Positions 1-5,556 of a DNA stretch of 5,556 nt are shown in pieces. The notes beneath the pieces are model-generated. The model saw only the letters and a program-made list of their open reading frames with translations. It did not search any database and had not been told where the DNA came from. The DNA lies in the NCBI GenBank assembly GCA_964519355.1, contig CAZFJW010000065.1, forward strand, positions 1 through 5,556. The letters run 5' to 3'. A program made the position numbers and the translations under genes. The DNA comes from CAZBEA01 sp964519355. Its GTDB lineage: Bacteria > Patescibacteriota > Microgenomatia > Levybacterales > GWA1-39-11. The stretch's first letter is position 1, and each line of letters starts with the position of its first letter.

Positions 1-15
1 GGCTTTGAATTGTAT

Positions 16-21
16 TATAAT
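16..21 (+). promoter_or_regulatory. -10 promoter element for the helicase operon
   Basis: A perfect TATAAT hexamer lies 32 bases upstream of the helicase ATG, predicting transcription start near base 28 and a leader of about 26 bases. The matching -35 box would fall before base 1, so only half of the promoter can be judged. In such AT-rich DNA a chance TATAAT is possible, but the position is right for the first gene of a plus-strand operon. No strong Shine-Dalgarno sequence follows; only a weak AAGAA-type stretch precedes the ATG. Confidence 0.5.
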
Positions 22-53
22 GGATAATAATTCGCTACAACAATAAGAACTTT

Positions 54-1904
54 ATGGATTTCACAAAAGAGCTTAATTCTGAACAACTGCCAGCTGTCGA
101 ACAAGTAGATGGTCCAATAATAATCCTTGCAGGAGCTGGGAGTGGAAAGACACGAGTTTTAGTTTATAAAGTACTTTACCTTGTCTTGGAAAAACAAATA
201 AAACCCGACAATATCTTGATGGTCACATTTACAAATAAGGCTGCTGGAGAAATGAAAGAAAGAATTCACAAAAAACTCCAGTCTCTTAGCGTAAAAATAT
301 CTACGCCTCCAAGTGTTGGCACATTTCATTCATTATGTGCAAAGATTTTAAGAGTTGACGGTATCCATATCGACATTCCCCGCGAATACCAAATTTTTGA
401 TACTGAGGACCAGGTCTCGGTAATCAAACAAGCGCTTGAAAAACTTGATATTTCCCCCAAAAATGCAAAACCAAAAAGTATTTTACATACAATCTCTCAG
501 GCAAAAAATCAGCTAATCGATGCCACAACTTACAGTTCAATTGCCAGAGGTTATTTTCAGAAAATTGCTGCAAGCGTTTATAGTACATACCAGGAGCTTA
601 TGAAAGAGCAGCATGCTCTTGATTTTGATGATCTTATTTTAGCCACAATCCGCCTATTTAAGGAGCGACCTGAGATTCTTGAAAAGTATCAGGATAAATT
701 CAAATATATTCTTGTAGACGAGTATCAGGATACCAATCATGCTCAGTTTGTCTTAACCAAGCTTCTTGCCAGCAAACATCATAATATTTGTATTGTCGGT
801 GATTTTTCTCAGAGTATTTATAGTTTTCGCGGCGCAGACTTTCGTAATCTTGAGAAATTCAAAAATCAATATCCAAACTTTAAGGAATTTGCACTTTCAC
901 AAAATTACAGATCAACGCAAAATATTTTAAGTGCTGCAACTTCTATTATTTCAAATAATTCTTCTCACCCTATCTTATCTCTCTGGACGAAAAATTTAGA
1001 TGGAGACATGGTGGAGGTGGTACAACTTGAAAACGAACACGAAGAAGCAGAATTTATTATTCAGCAAATTTTACGAAAGAAAAAGTTTGATCCCTCATTT
1101 TCTTTTTCAAGTGTTGCGGTTCTTTATCGGATGAATGCTCAATCCCGCTCGCTTGAAGAAACATTTCTCCATTACGGGATCCCATATACACTCGTTGGCG
1201 GAACTAGTTTTTACCAGAGACGTGAAGTAAAAGATTTAATTTCCTATTTGTCATACTACTACAATCCGACAAATAAAGTTGCTTATGAAAGAATAGAAAA
1301 AATAGGCAAGAGACGACTCGCTCAGTTTTTAGAATTAATCGAATCTCTCAAATACGAAGGACGATTTGAATCAATATCAACAATCGAATTGCTGGATTTG
1401 GCTCTCAAAAAGACATCCTATCTTGAGTTGTACGATGAAACTGACCCTGAAGATAAAACACGACTCGAGAACATCAAAGAACTCAGAAGTGTGGCAATTG
1501 AATTCCCAACACTTGCATCATTTCTAGAAAATATTGCGCTCGTTCAAGCAGAATCTACACCTGATGGAAAGATTGTTGACAAAAAAGATACAGTTACATT
1601 TATGACTATTCATGCAGCAAAAGGGCTTGAATACAAAATGGTATTTCTGATTGGAATGGAAGAGGGGCTCTTCCCTAACAATCAATCTCTTCTTTCAAGC
1701 GATGAAATTGAAGAAGAACGAAGACTTTGCTACGTCGGAGTCACACGGGCAGAGGACAAATTATTTTTACTTTGTACAAAAAGAAGACTGTTTTTTGGAC
1801 AGGCCGTTCAGAATCCCGTCTCAAGATTTATCTACGAACTTCCCGAATCTATTCTCGCAGATACGCAATTCATACAGGATCAAGAGGCACCAGAATATTT
1901 ATGA
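54..1904 (+). CDS. UvrD/Rep/PcrA-type superfamily 1A DNA helicase
   Basis: This 616-residue protein is an ATP-driven 3'-5' DNA helicase of the UvrD/PcrA/Rep family, which acts in repair, replication restart and clearing of proteins from DNA. All core motifs are visible in order: Q motif (LN at 7-8, Q11), Walker A AGAGSGKT at 26-33, motif Ia TFTNKAA at 58-64, Ib GTFH at 89-92, Walker B DEYQD at 222-226, motif III GDFSQSIY at 249-256 with FRGA at 258-261, motif IV QNYRS at 283-287, motif V TIHAAKGLE at 518-526, the GMEEGLFP signature at 534-541 and motif VI with VGVTR at 561-565 (R565 the arginine-finger position). Every catalytic residue expected is present. The protein is about 100 residues shorter than typical PcrA: the stretch between motifs IV and V (the 2B region) is reduced, and only about 50 residues follow motif VI. 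The ATG at 54 gives the normal family N-terminus. Its TGA overlaps the next gene's ATG. PcrA, UvrD and Rep cannot be told apart safely, so no symbol is given. Confidence 0.95.
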   Translation: MDFTKELNSEQLPAVEQVDGPIIILAGAGSGKTRVLVYKVLYLVLEKQIKPDNILMVTFTNKAAGEMKERIHKKLQSLSVKISTPPSVGTFHSLCAKILRVDGIHIDIPREYQIFDTEDQVSVIKQALEKLDISPKNAKPKSILHTISQAKNQLIDATTYSSIARGYFQKIAASVYSTYQELMKEQHALDFDDLILATIRLFKERPEILEKYQDKFKYILVDEYQDTNHAQFVLTKLLASKHHNICIVGDFSQSIYSFRGADFRNLEKFKNQYPNFKEFALSQNYRSTQNILSAATSIISNNSSHPILSLWTKNLDGDMVEVVQLENEHEEAEFIIQQILRKKKFDPSFSFSSVAVLYRMNAQSRSLEETFLHYGIPYTLVGGTSFYQRREVKDLISYLSYYYNPTNKVAYERIEKIGKRRLAQFLELIESLKYEGRFESISTIELLDLALKKTSYLELYDETDPEDKTRLENIKELRSVAIEFPTLASFLENIALVQAESTPDGKIVDKKDTVTFMTIHAAKGLEYKMVFLIGMEEGLFPNNQSLLSSDEIEEERRLCYVGVTRAEDKLFLLCTKRRLFFGQAVQNPVSRFIYELPESILADTQFIQDQEAPEYL

Positions 1905-2923
1905 CTGACTCTAAAGAACTCTTTAAGTTTAATAAAAATGCAAATCATCCGCTCCAATCATTCGAGTGGGGAGAATTTCGAAAAAAATTGGGAACTAAAG
2001 TTGTAAGGATTTCAAACCCAAAAAGTAGCGAATCAATTAGCATGACTCTTCATAAAATTCCCCGCTCTCCATTCACAGTTGGTTATATACCAAAGTGTAA
2101 TTTCTTATCCAAAGAAAGCCTTCAAGAGCTCTCAAAAATTGGTAAAGAAAACAAAACAATTTTTATCCAAATTGAACCCAACTTAAGGATCTCTGAGAGG
2201 GGGAAATTTGAAACATTGATAAAGAAAACATCTTTTTTAATTCGCCCATCAGCCCGACCTCTTTTTACAAAATATACTTTTATTTTAGACTTATCAAAAA
2301 CAGAAGAGGAATTGCTCAAAAATATGCATAGCAAAACTCGATACAATATAAAGGTTGCACAAAAACATAATGTTGTAATAAAGGAAGACAACTCAGACAG
2401 CGCATTCAAAATATATCTTGATCTAACTCACCAAACCACCCTAAGACAAAATTTCTTTGCACATACACCGCGCTATCACAAAACGCTCTGGGAAAGTCTA
2501 TCTCACCAAAGACAAAATTCTGAAAAAAATACTCTCACCTCGCATCTTTTTACAGCAACTTACAATAAAAAAACTCTTGCTTCTTGGATTGTATTTGTAT
2601 TCAAAGATACTCTCTACTATCCATATGGAGCATCTTCATCAGAAGATAGACATGTTATGGCTTCTAATCTTCTGATGTGGGAAGTTATTAAATTCGGCAA
2701 AAAATTGGGACTAAAACACTTCGACATGTGGGGGGCTCTTGACCAAAACCCTGACCCAAAAGATCCCTGGTACGGTTTCCATAAGTTCAAACAAGGATAT
2801 GGTCCTGAACTTGTTGAATTTCTGGGAAGCTATGATTTAATCTTAAATAAACCACTCTATACTTTATATGTGATGGGAGACAAAATGAGATGGACACTTC
2901 TAAAAAGACTCAAAAGATCATAA
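1901..2923 (+). CDS. FemA/FemB/FemX-like peptidoglycan bridge aminoacyltransferase
   Basis: The 340-residue product matches the FemABX family, double-GNAT-fold cytoplasmic enzymes that transfer amino acids from aminoacyl-tRNA onto lipid II or its stem peptide to build the peptidoglycan cross-bridge. Visible family features are QSFEWGEF at 19-26, the segment FILDLSKTEEELL at 127-139 followed by KTRYNIKVA at 145-153, PYGASSSEDR at 241-250, the helix ASNLLMWEVI at 254-263, HFDMWGA at 273-279 (the family's 'yDfwG' site), and GFHKFKQGYG at 292-301 before FLGSYDL at 307-313. Length is close to the usual 330-420. The ATG at 1901 overlaps the helicase TGA as ATGA, with an AGAGG 13 bases upstream; a longer in-frame reading starting at 1727 lies wholly inside the helicase gene and adds residues unlike the family, so it was rejected. 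Translational coupling to the helicase is likely. The amino acid transferred cannot be predicted; a lipid II-independent family member is the main alternative. Confidence 0.88.
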   Translation: MTDSKELFKFNKNANHPLQSFEWGEFRKKLGTKVVRISNPKSSESISMTLHKIPRSPFTVGYIPKCNFLSKESLQELSKIGKENKTIFIQIEPNLRISERGKFETLIKKTSFLIRPSARPLFTKYTFILDLSKTEEELLKNMHSKTRYNIKVAQKHNVVIKEDNSDSAFKIYLDLTHQTTLRQNFFAHTPRYHKTLWESLSHQRQNSEKNTLTSHLFTATYNKKTLASWIVFVFKDTLYYPYGASSSEDRHVMASNLLMWEVIKFGKKLGLKHFDMWGALDQNPDPKDPWYGFHKFKQGYGPELVEFLGSYDLILNKPLYTLYVMGDKMRWTLLKRLKRS

Positions 2924-4293
2924 AACTCTTTTTTTCAAAAGAATCGCTTTTTTCTTTAATAGCTCTTTTTATATTTATTACAGTAAAATTTGATTCTCCC
3001 CAAATAAGAATTTCAGATACCAATATTTACTTTTACACAGCACATGCACTTTTGGAAGGAAAAATTCTCTATAAAGATGTGTTCTTTACCAATCTCCCAC
3101 TCTTTCCTTATATATCCTTCTTTTATGGAATTATTACAAATTGGGATCTGCAGGCATTCTATGCAACTCCAATTTTGGAAATCAGCGTAACTGCATTTTT
3201 CATTTTTCTCTGCGCGCAAAAACTATCGAAAAAGCCATATCAAATCGCTGCCGCTGTTGTTCTTTATTTATTTTCATTCACAATTCTGGCAACTTCTGAT
3301 CATCAAACTGGCGTTTTTTCAGCAAGTCTTTTTGCAATAATTGGATACTATTTTGCCTTGCAAAAAAAATCAGTTATATCAGGGATATTTTTTGGACTAT
3401 CTGTTCTTACAAAAGCATATTTCATCCCTATCCCTCTTGCATTCATTCTTGCTTTATTTTTTGAAAGTAAAAAAGAATTCTATAAAACCCTCTTCGGATT
3501 TCTTACAACAACGACTATTGTTTTTGCTTTCTTCTTTTTATTAAGCAAGGGGACAATAGTCTCTGATATCTTTCTTTACTCTCTTATTCGGGAACAAGGG
3601 CTATCAAAATTTGGAATTTTTAGATTTTTTATCTATAAAGAAATTATTTTATCTACTCTTTTTTTAATAAACTTTTCAAGAATTAAAAGGAAAGATTTTT
3701 TTGGGTTCTTTTCTCTTGTTTCGCTTCTCTTCCTGCTATTTTACAGAGACATCTATTTTTTATATCTCAATTTTCTCTTACCATTTTTGGCTCTTTCTTC
3801 AATATACTGGCTCAAAAAAATTTCTCACAAAAGAGACTTACAAATGGCATTATTCGCAGGAATGCTGATGCTTTCAATTTTCAGTATTAATTCCTATCTC
3901 ACTTCCTACAAAAACCTTCAAACAATTCCTCAAATAAATGACATAACAAGAACTATTAACAACCTCCATCCCTCATCTTTGTATGGAATTAATAGTATTA
4001 CTCCTGCACTCTCCTATCTAACTGGTGTGCCCCTTTTTGATGGAATTATTGATACCAATGAAAATCGTTTTCGATCTAAAAATTTAGATGCGTCAATACT
4101 TACAAAAAAGGCAATCGCAAATAACTCACTTCTTGTAACAAAAAGTGCAATTTATCCACAATACCAAATTAATGAAATCTTCATGAGTGAAATTTTTGAT
4201 AAAACACAACTTGATAACTGCACGCTTGTTCTTTCTGCGCCCGTTAGATTTGAGGGTACTGAAAATGCTCTTTCATTAGCATTTTGTGAATAA
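2890..4293 (+). CDS. GT-C membrane glycosyltransferase, GT39/PMT-like
   Basis: This 467-residue integral membrane protein resembles the GT39 / RgtA-E group, which moves a sugar from a polyprenyl-phosphate donor to an acceptor on the outer face of the membrane. A short basic N-terminus leads into a first membrane helix at about 20-33. The following outer loop carries the family-like pattern: acidic D43, then A51, LLEGKILYKD at 54-63 and NLP at 68-70, comparable to the 'DE...A..ll.G..pY.D...~~~P' loop that holds the catalytic acid. Roughly ten further hydrophobic segments follow, including about 97-110, 118-135, 141-156, 164-190, 200-219, 249-263, 270-309 and 317-333. Residues from about 340 to the end are polar and probably form a soluble outer domain. 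The ATG at 2890 overlaps the preceding gene by 34 bases and has GGGAG at 2875-2879, ten bases upstream; no other good start exists before the first helix. Donor and acceptor are unknown; cell-surface polysaccharide or glycoprotein modification is inferred from family and from the envelope gene next door. Confidence 0.75.
   Translation: MDTSKKTQKIIKLFFSKESLFSLIALFIFITVKFDSPQIRISDTNIYFYTAHALLEGKILYKDVFFTNLPLFPYISFFYGIITNWDLQAFYATPILEISVTAFFIFLCAQKLSKKPYQIAAAVVLYLFSFTILATSDHQTGVFSASLFAIIGYYFALQKKSVISGIFFGLSVLTKAYFIPIPLAFILALFFESKKEFYKTLFGFLTTTTIVFAFFFLLSKGTIVSDIFLYSLIREQGLSKFGIFRFFIYKEIILSTLFLINFSRIKRKDFFGFFSLVSLLFLLFYRDIYFLYLNFLLPFLALSSIYWLKKISHKRDLQMALFAGMLMLSIFSINSYLTSYKNLQTIPQINDITRTINNLHPSSLYGINSITPALSYLTGVPLFDGIIDTNENRFRSKNLDASILTKKAIANNSLLVTKSAIYPQYQINEIFMSEIFDKTQLDNCTLVLSAPVRFEGTENALSLAFCE
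4262..4285. terminator. Possible bidirectional terminator hairpin
   Basis: AAAATGCT at 4262-4269 and AGCATTTT at 4278-4285 form a perfect 8-bp inverted repeat around an 8-base loop. It lies inside the last codons of the glycosyltransferase gene and 13 bases past the sodX stop on the other strand, where two convergent genes meet. Its ends read as A-tract/T-tract on both strands, as in a bidirectional terminator. The stem has only two G-C pairs and the T run is just four bases, so it would be weak; it may be chance. Confidence 0.3.
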
Positions 4294-4297
4294 AAAT

Positions 4298-4624
4298 TTA
4301 TCTATTCACATGAAATATTTTTACTACACTTCCTATAATTTCACTTTTTTTAATAGGTCCAAAATCTCTGCTATCTGTACTCTGAGAAGTATTGTCTCCT
4401 TCCACATCATATTCATTCAATTTCACTTTTTTAATCCTCTTTATCATGATTCGGTCATTTTTTATAAACAATACAATAGCTCCTGTCTTGGGACGTGATA
4501 AATATTTGTCTATAACAAAAACCACATCCCCTTCATTAATAACTGGCTCCATACTACTACCTGAAACTCTATACAAATAAAAAGGAGGAAAAAATGCCTG
4601 ACTAGTGATTTTCTTGAATTGCAT
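4298..4624 (-). CDS. sodX: S26-family Ser/Lys protease, probable Ni-SOD maturation protease
   Basis: The 108-residue product is a minimal signal-peptidase-I-like (S26) protease. The nucleophile motif SGSSMEP is at 21-27, giving Ser24; the general base lies in IKRI at 61-64, giving Lys62; the late conserved box VEGDN at 74-78 and TDSRDFG at 83-89 are also intact. In other bacteria a protease of this type next to a nickel superoxide dismutase removes the SodN leader so that His1 becomes the free N-terminus needed for nickel binding. Here the gene directly follows sodN and overlaps its last 23 bases, which supports that role over general signal peptidase. There is no clear N-terminal membrane anchor, only a short FFPPFYLY stretch at 11-18. 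The ATG at 4624 is preferred; an in-frame ATG at 4645 (7 more residues) and a TTG at 4660 lie deeper in sodN and cannot be excluded. No strong ribosome site is visible, so translational coupling to sodN is likely. Confidence 0.87.
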   Translation of the reverse strand: MQFKKITSQAFFPPFYLYRVSGSSMEPVINEGDVVFVIDKYLSRPKTGAIVLFIKNDRIMIKRIKKVKLNEYDVEGDNTSQSTDSRDFGPIKKSEIIGSVVKIFHVNR

Positions 4625-5048
4625 GCACCATGTTCGCAATCTCATCGACTGCACCAACAAGTGATTCTGCTGCTTGAATACTCACTTCTTGTTTGTTTCT
4701 AGAACATAATTTAGCTGCTTTCCAAAATATATCATGCAGATTTGGGTATTTTTCTAAATGCTCTGGTTTGAAAAAATCAGTCCAAAGAATCAATAATTCT
4801 TCCTTGCAAATCCTAGCGTGTTCTTCTTTAACAAGAATGCATCTGGTTATTGTGTTTTTGTAATTTAACATTGCAATTTGATCACCACTTGCAGGCTTTT
4901 CTAATGCAATCATTTTTTCTACCATTTTTTTGACCGTTGCGGCAGATGTTTGAGAGGCTTTTGGATCATAAATGCCACATGGAACATCACAATGTGCATA
5001 TGCTTGTGGAAGAGGCATTTTAGAAAGAAGAGCTTTTACTAATTTCAT
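4602..5048 (-). CDS. sodN: Nickel superoxide dismutase precursor
   Basis: The product converts superoxide to oxygen and hydrogen peroxide using a nickel centre. The precursor has 148 residues: an 18-residue leader ending in QAYA, then the diagnostic nickel hook HCDVPCGIY at 19-27. After cleavage the ligands are the His1 amine and side chain (H19), Cys2 (C20) and Cys6 (C24), with the Asp3/Pro5/Tyr9 framework present. Further family landmarks are LLILWTDFFKPEHL at 85-98 and YPNLHDIFWKAAKLCS at 101-116. The mature form of 130 residues is longer than the Streptomyces enzyme, with an extra stretch at about 50-62 (EKPASGD), as I recall for cyanobacterial-type proteins. Family members form hexamers of four-helix bundles. 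Three extra cysteines (C70, C81, C115) are present. The leader is basic with a short hydrophobic part, not a clear Sec or Tat signal, so a cytoplasmic location is plausible. No Shine-Dalgarno sequence precedes the ATG at 5048; Met11 is an alternative start leaving a 8-residue leader. sodX follows with overlap. Confidence 0.95.
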   Translation of the reverse strand: MKLVKALLSKMPLPQAYAHCDVPCGIYDPKASQTSAATVKKMVEKMIALEKPASGDQIAMLNYKNTITRCILVKEEHARICKEELLILWTDFFKPEHLEKYPNLHDIFWKAAKLCSRNKQEVSIQAAESLVGAVDEIANMVHAIQENH

Positions 5049-5049
5049 G

Positions 5050-5055
5050 TATAAT
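5050..5055 (+). promoter_or_regulatory. -10 promoter element for the Nudix gene
   Basis: A perfect TATAAT lies 35 bases before the Nudix ATG, predicting a start of transcription near 5062 and a leader of about 29 bases. It abuts the sodN start codon (5046-5048), so RNA polymerase bound here would cover the first sodN codons. No convincing -35 box is found 16-18 bases upstream, so it would need an activator or be weak. It sits in an imperfect palindrome, GTATAATTACAC (5049-5060, 10 of 12 positions symmetric). Confidence 0.45.
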
Positions 5056-5066
5056 TACACTAACAC

Positions 5067-5071
5067 AGAGG
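5067..5071 (+). promoter_or_regulatory. Poorly spaced AGAGG, possible ribosome site
   Basis: AGAGG is the only Shine-Dalgarno-like sequence before the Nudix ATG, but the 19-base gap is much longer than the usual 5-10. An in-frame TAA at 5061-5063 and the lack of any ATG, GTG or TTG codon between it and 5091 fix the ATG at 5091 as the first standard start, so the odd spacing cannot be solved by an earlier start codon. Confidence 0.2.
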
Positions 5072-5090
5072 CAAAAAAAGTACAACAATT

Positions 5091-5556
5091 ATGAAACAGG
5101 ATTTGAGAGAAATTGCAGAACAATTTTTATATTGCTCTTTTTGCGGCGGGTTTTTGGAGTATGAGGGAGAAAATCTCCTGCAATGCCAATCATGTCTTAA
5201 ACACCTATATATCAATCCCCGTCCCGTCAATGGTGCAATTTTGGAGAATGAAAAAGGTGAAATTTTATTAGTAAAAAGAAAGGCTAACCCAAGCATTGGA
5301 AAATGGGATTTGCCAGGGGGATTTGTTGACTTGAATGAGAGCGTCGAGAATTCAACAATAAGAGAACTCTACGAAGAACTTGGAGTTACTATCCATGACC
5401 TTTCATATTTTGATTCATTTGTTGATGTGTACACATATCAAGGAATTGACTATCCAACACTGGGTCTGGTATTCATAGGCAAACTTTCATCTGATAAAAA
5501 GCTTGAAATTAGCAGTGATATTACGGAAGCACAATTTTTTAGTCCTGAAGAAATTC
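5091..5556 (+). CDS. Zinc-ribbon Nudix hydrolase, 3' end outside window
   Basis: The visible 155 residues form a Nudix hydrolase, an enzyme that splits a nucleoside diphosphate linked to another group, using Mg2+ or Mn2+. An N-terminal zinc ribbon is formed by C15-x2-C18 and C32-x2-C35, followed by the linker YINPRPVNGAI at 40-50. The catalytic Nudix box runs from G77 to V99 and matches the consensus G-x5-E-x7-RE-U-x-EE-x-G-U exactly: G77, E83, R91-E92, E95-E96, G98. It is preceded by KWDLPGG at 71-77. The zinc ribbon recalls NADH pyrophosphatase (NudC), but NudC's own SQPWPFPxS signature is not seen in the visible part, so NADH or RNA-cap activity is unproven; ADP-ribose, Ap4A or oxidised nucleotides are alternatives. 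The gene is divergent from sodN with 42 bases between start codons. It is cut by the window edge, not visibly broken. Confidence 0.9.
   Translation, partial: MKQDLREIAEQFLYCSFCGGFLEYEGENLLQCQSCLKHLYINPRPVNGAILENEKGEILLVKRKANPSIGKWDLPGGFVDLNESVENSTIRELYEELGVTIHDLSYFDSFVDVYTYQGIDYPTLGLVFIGKLSSDKKLEISSDITEAQFFSPEEI

Noticed and set aside
1727..1900. Longer N-terminus for the FemABX gene, starting at 1727
   Set aside because: The extra residues are read inside the helicase gene over its conserved motif VI, are arginine-rich and unlike the family; the ATG at 1901 gives the normal start.
54..1904. Recoded TGA (Gly), as in Gracilibacteria/SR1
   Set aside because: TGA serves as the natural stop of the helicase exactly at the overlap with the next gene, and all genes read cleanly with the standard code.
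1651..1908. Open frame of 85 codons on the plus strand
   Set aside because: It lies within the helicase gene over motif V-VI coding DNA and has no recognisable features; it is a shadow frame.
2122..2409. Minus-strand open frame of 95 codons
   Set aside because: It is antisense to the well-supported FemABX gene and shows no family-like motif or start signal.
4291..4323. TAAAAAT / ATTTTTA inverted repeat as a terminator
   Set aside because: The 7-bp stem is made only of A-T pairs with a 19-base loop, which is expected by chance in DNA this AT-rich.
4286..4580. Two plus-strand frames (4286-4498 and 4392-4580)
   Set aside because: Both are antisense to sodX, whose Ser/Lys and GDN/DSR boxes are intact.
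5049..5090. Nur (nickel-responsive) operator controlling sodN
   Set aside because: The TTGCAA-type half-sites known for Streptomyces Nur are not present; only an AT-rich near-palindrome is seen.
5060..5296. Minus-strand open frame of 78 codons upstream of sodN
   Set aside because: It is antisense to the zinc ribbon and the start of the Nudix gene, whose motifs are exact.

Overview
The window is AT-rich bacterial DNA with tightly packed genes and the standard genetic code (TGA ends the first gene and no in-frame TGA is needed). Overlapping start/stop codons, weak or missing Shine-Dalgarno sites, a short PcrA-type helicase and a Ni-SOD of the longer 'cyanobacterial-like' form together suggest a Candidate Phyla Radiation / Patescibacteria genome, perhaps Microgenomates-like. 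That placement is inference from gene style; there is no rRNA or other marker here.

Layout. Bases 1-53 hold a perfect TATAAT box and a short leader. Three plus-strand genes follow in one overlapping block: a UvrD/PcrA-type helicase (54-1904), a FemA/FemB/FemX-type peptidoglycan bridge aminoacyltransferase (1901-2923) and a multi-membrane-span GT-C (GT39-like) glycosyltransferase (2890-4293). The block meets a minus-strand pair head-on with four bases between the stop codons. That pair, read right to left, is the nickel superoxide dismutase precursor sodN (5048-4602) and its presumed maturation protease sodX (4624-4298), which overlap by 23 bases. Divergent from sodN, and separated from it by 42 bases, a zinc-ribbon Nudix hydrolase starts at 5091 and runs off the window end.

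How the genes fit together. The strongest functional unit is sodN-sodX. SodN carries an 18-residue leader before the HCDVPCGIY nickel hook, and the neighbouring S26-type Ser/Lys protease is the expected enzyme to remove that leader and expose the His1 ligand. The plus-strand block joins a DNA-repair helicase to two cell-envelope enzymes; the overlaps argue for co-transcription, but no shared pathway is evident. The Nudix enzyme may serve nucleotide-pool cleaning, which would fit loosely with oxidative-stress defence, but its substrate cannot be read from the sequence.

I see no mobile element, CRISPR array, tRNA or rRNA. No stretch over 300 bases lacks a gene. I found no clearly novel multi-gene system; the most rewarding part is the compact Ni-SOD maturation cassette and its odd 42-base divergent control region.
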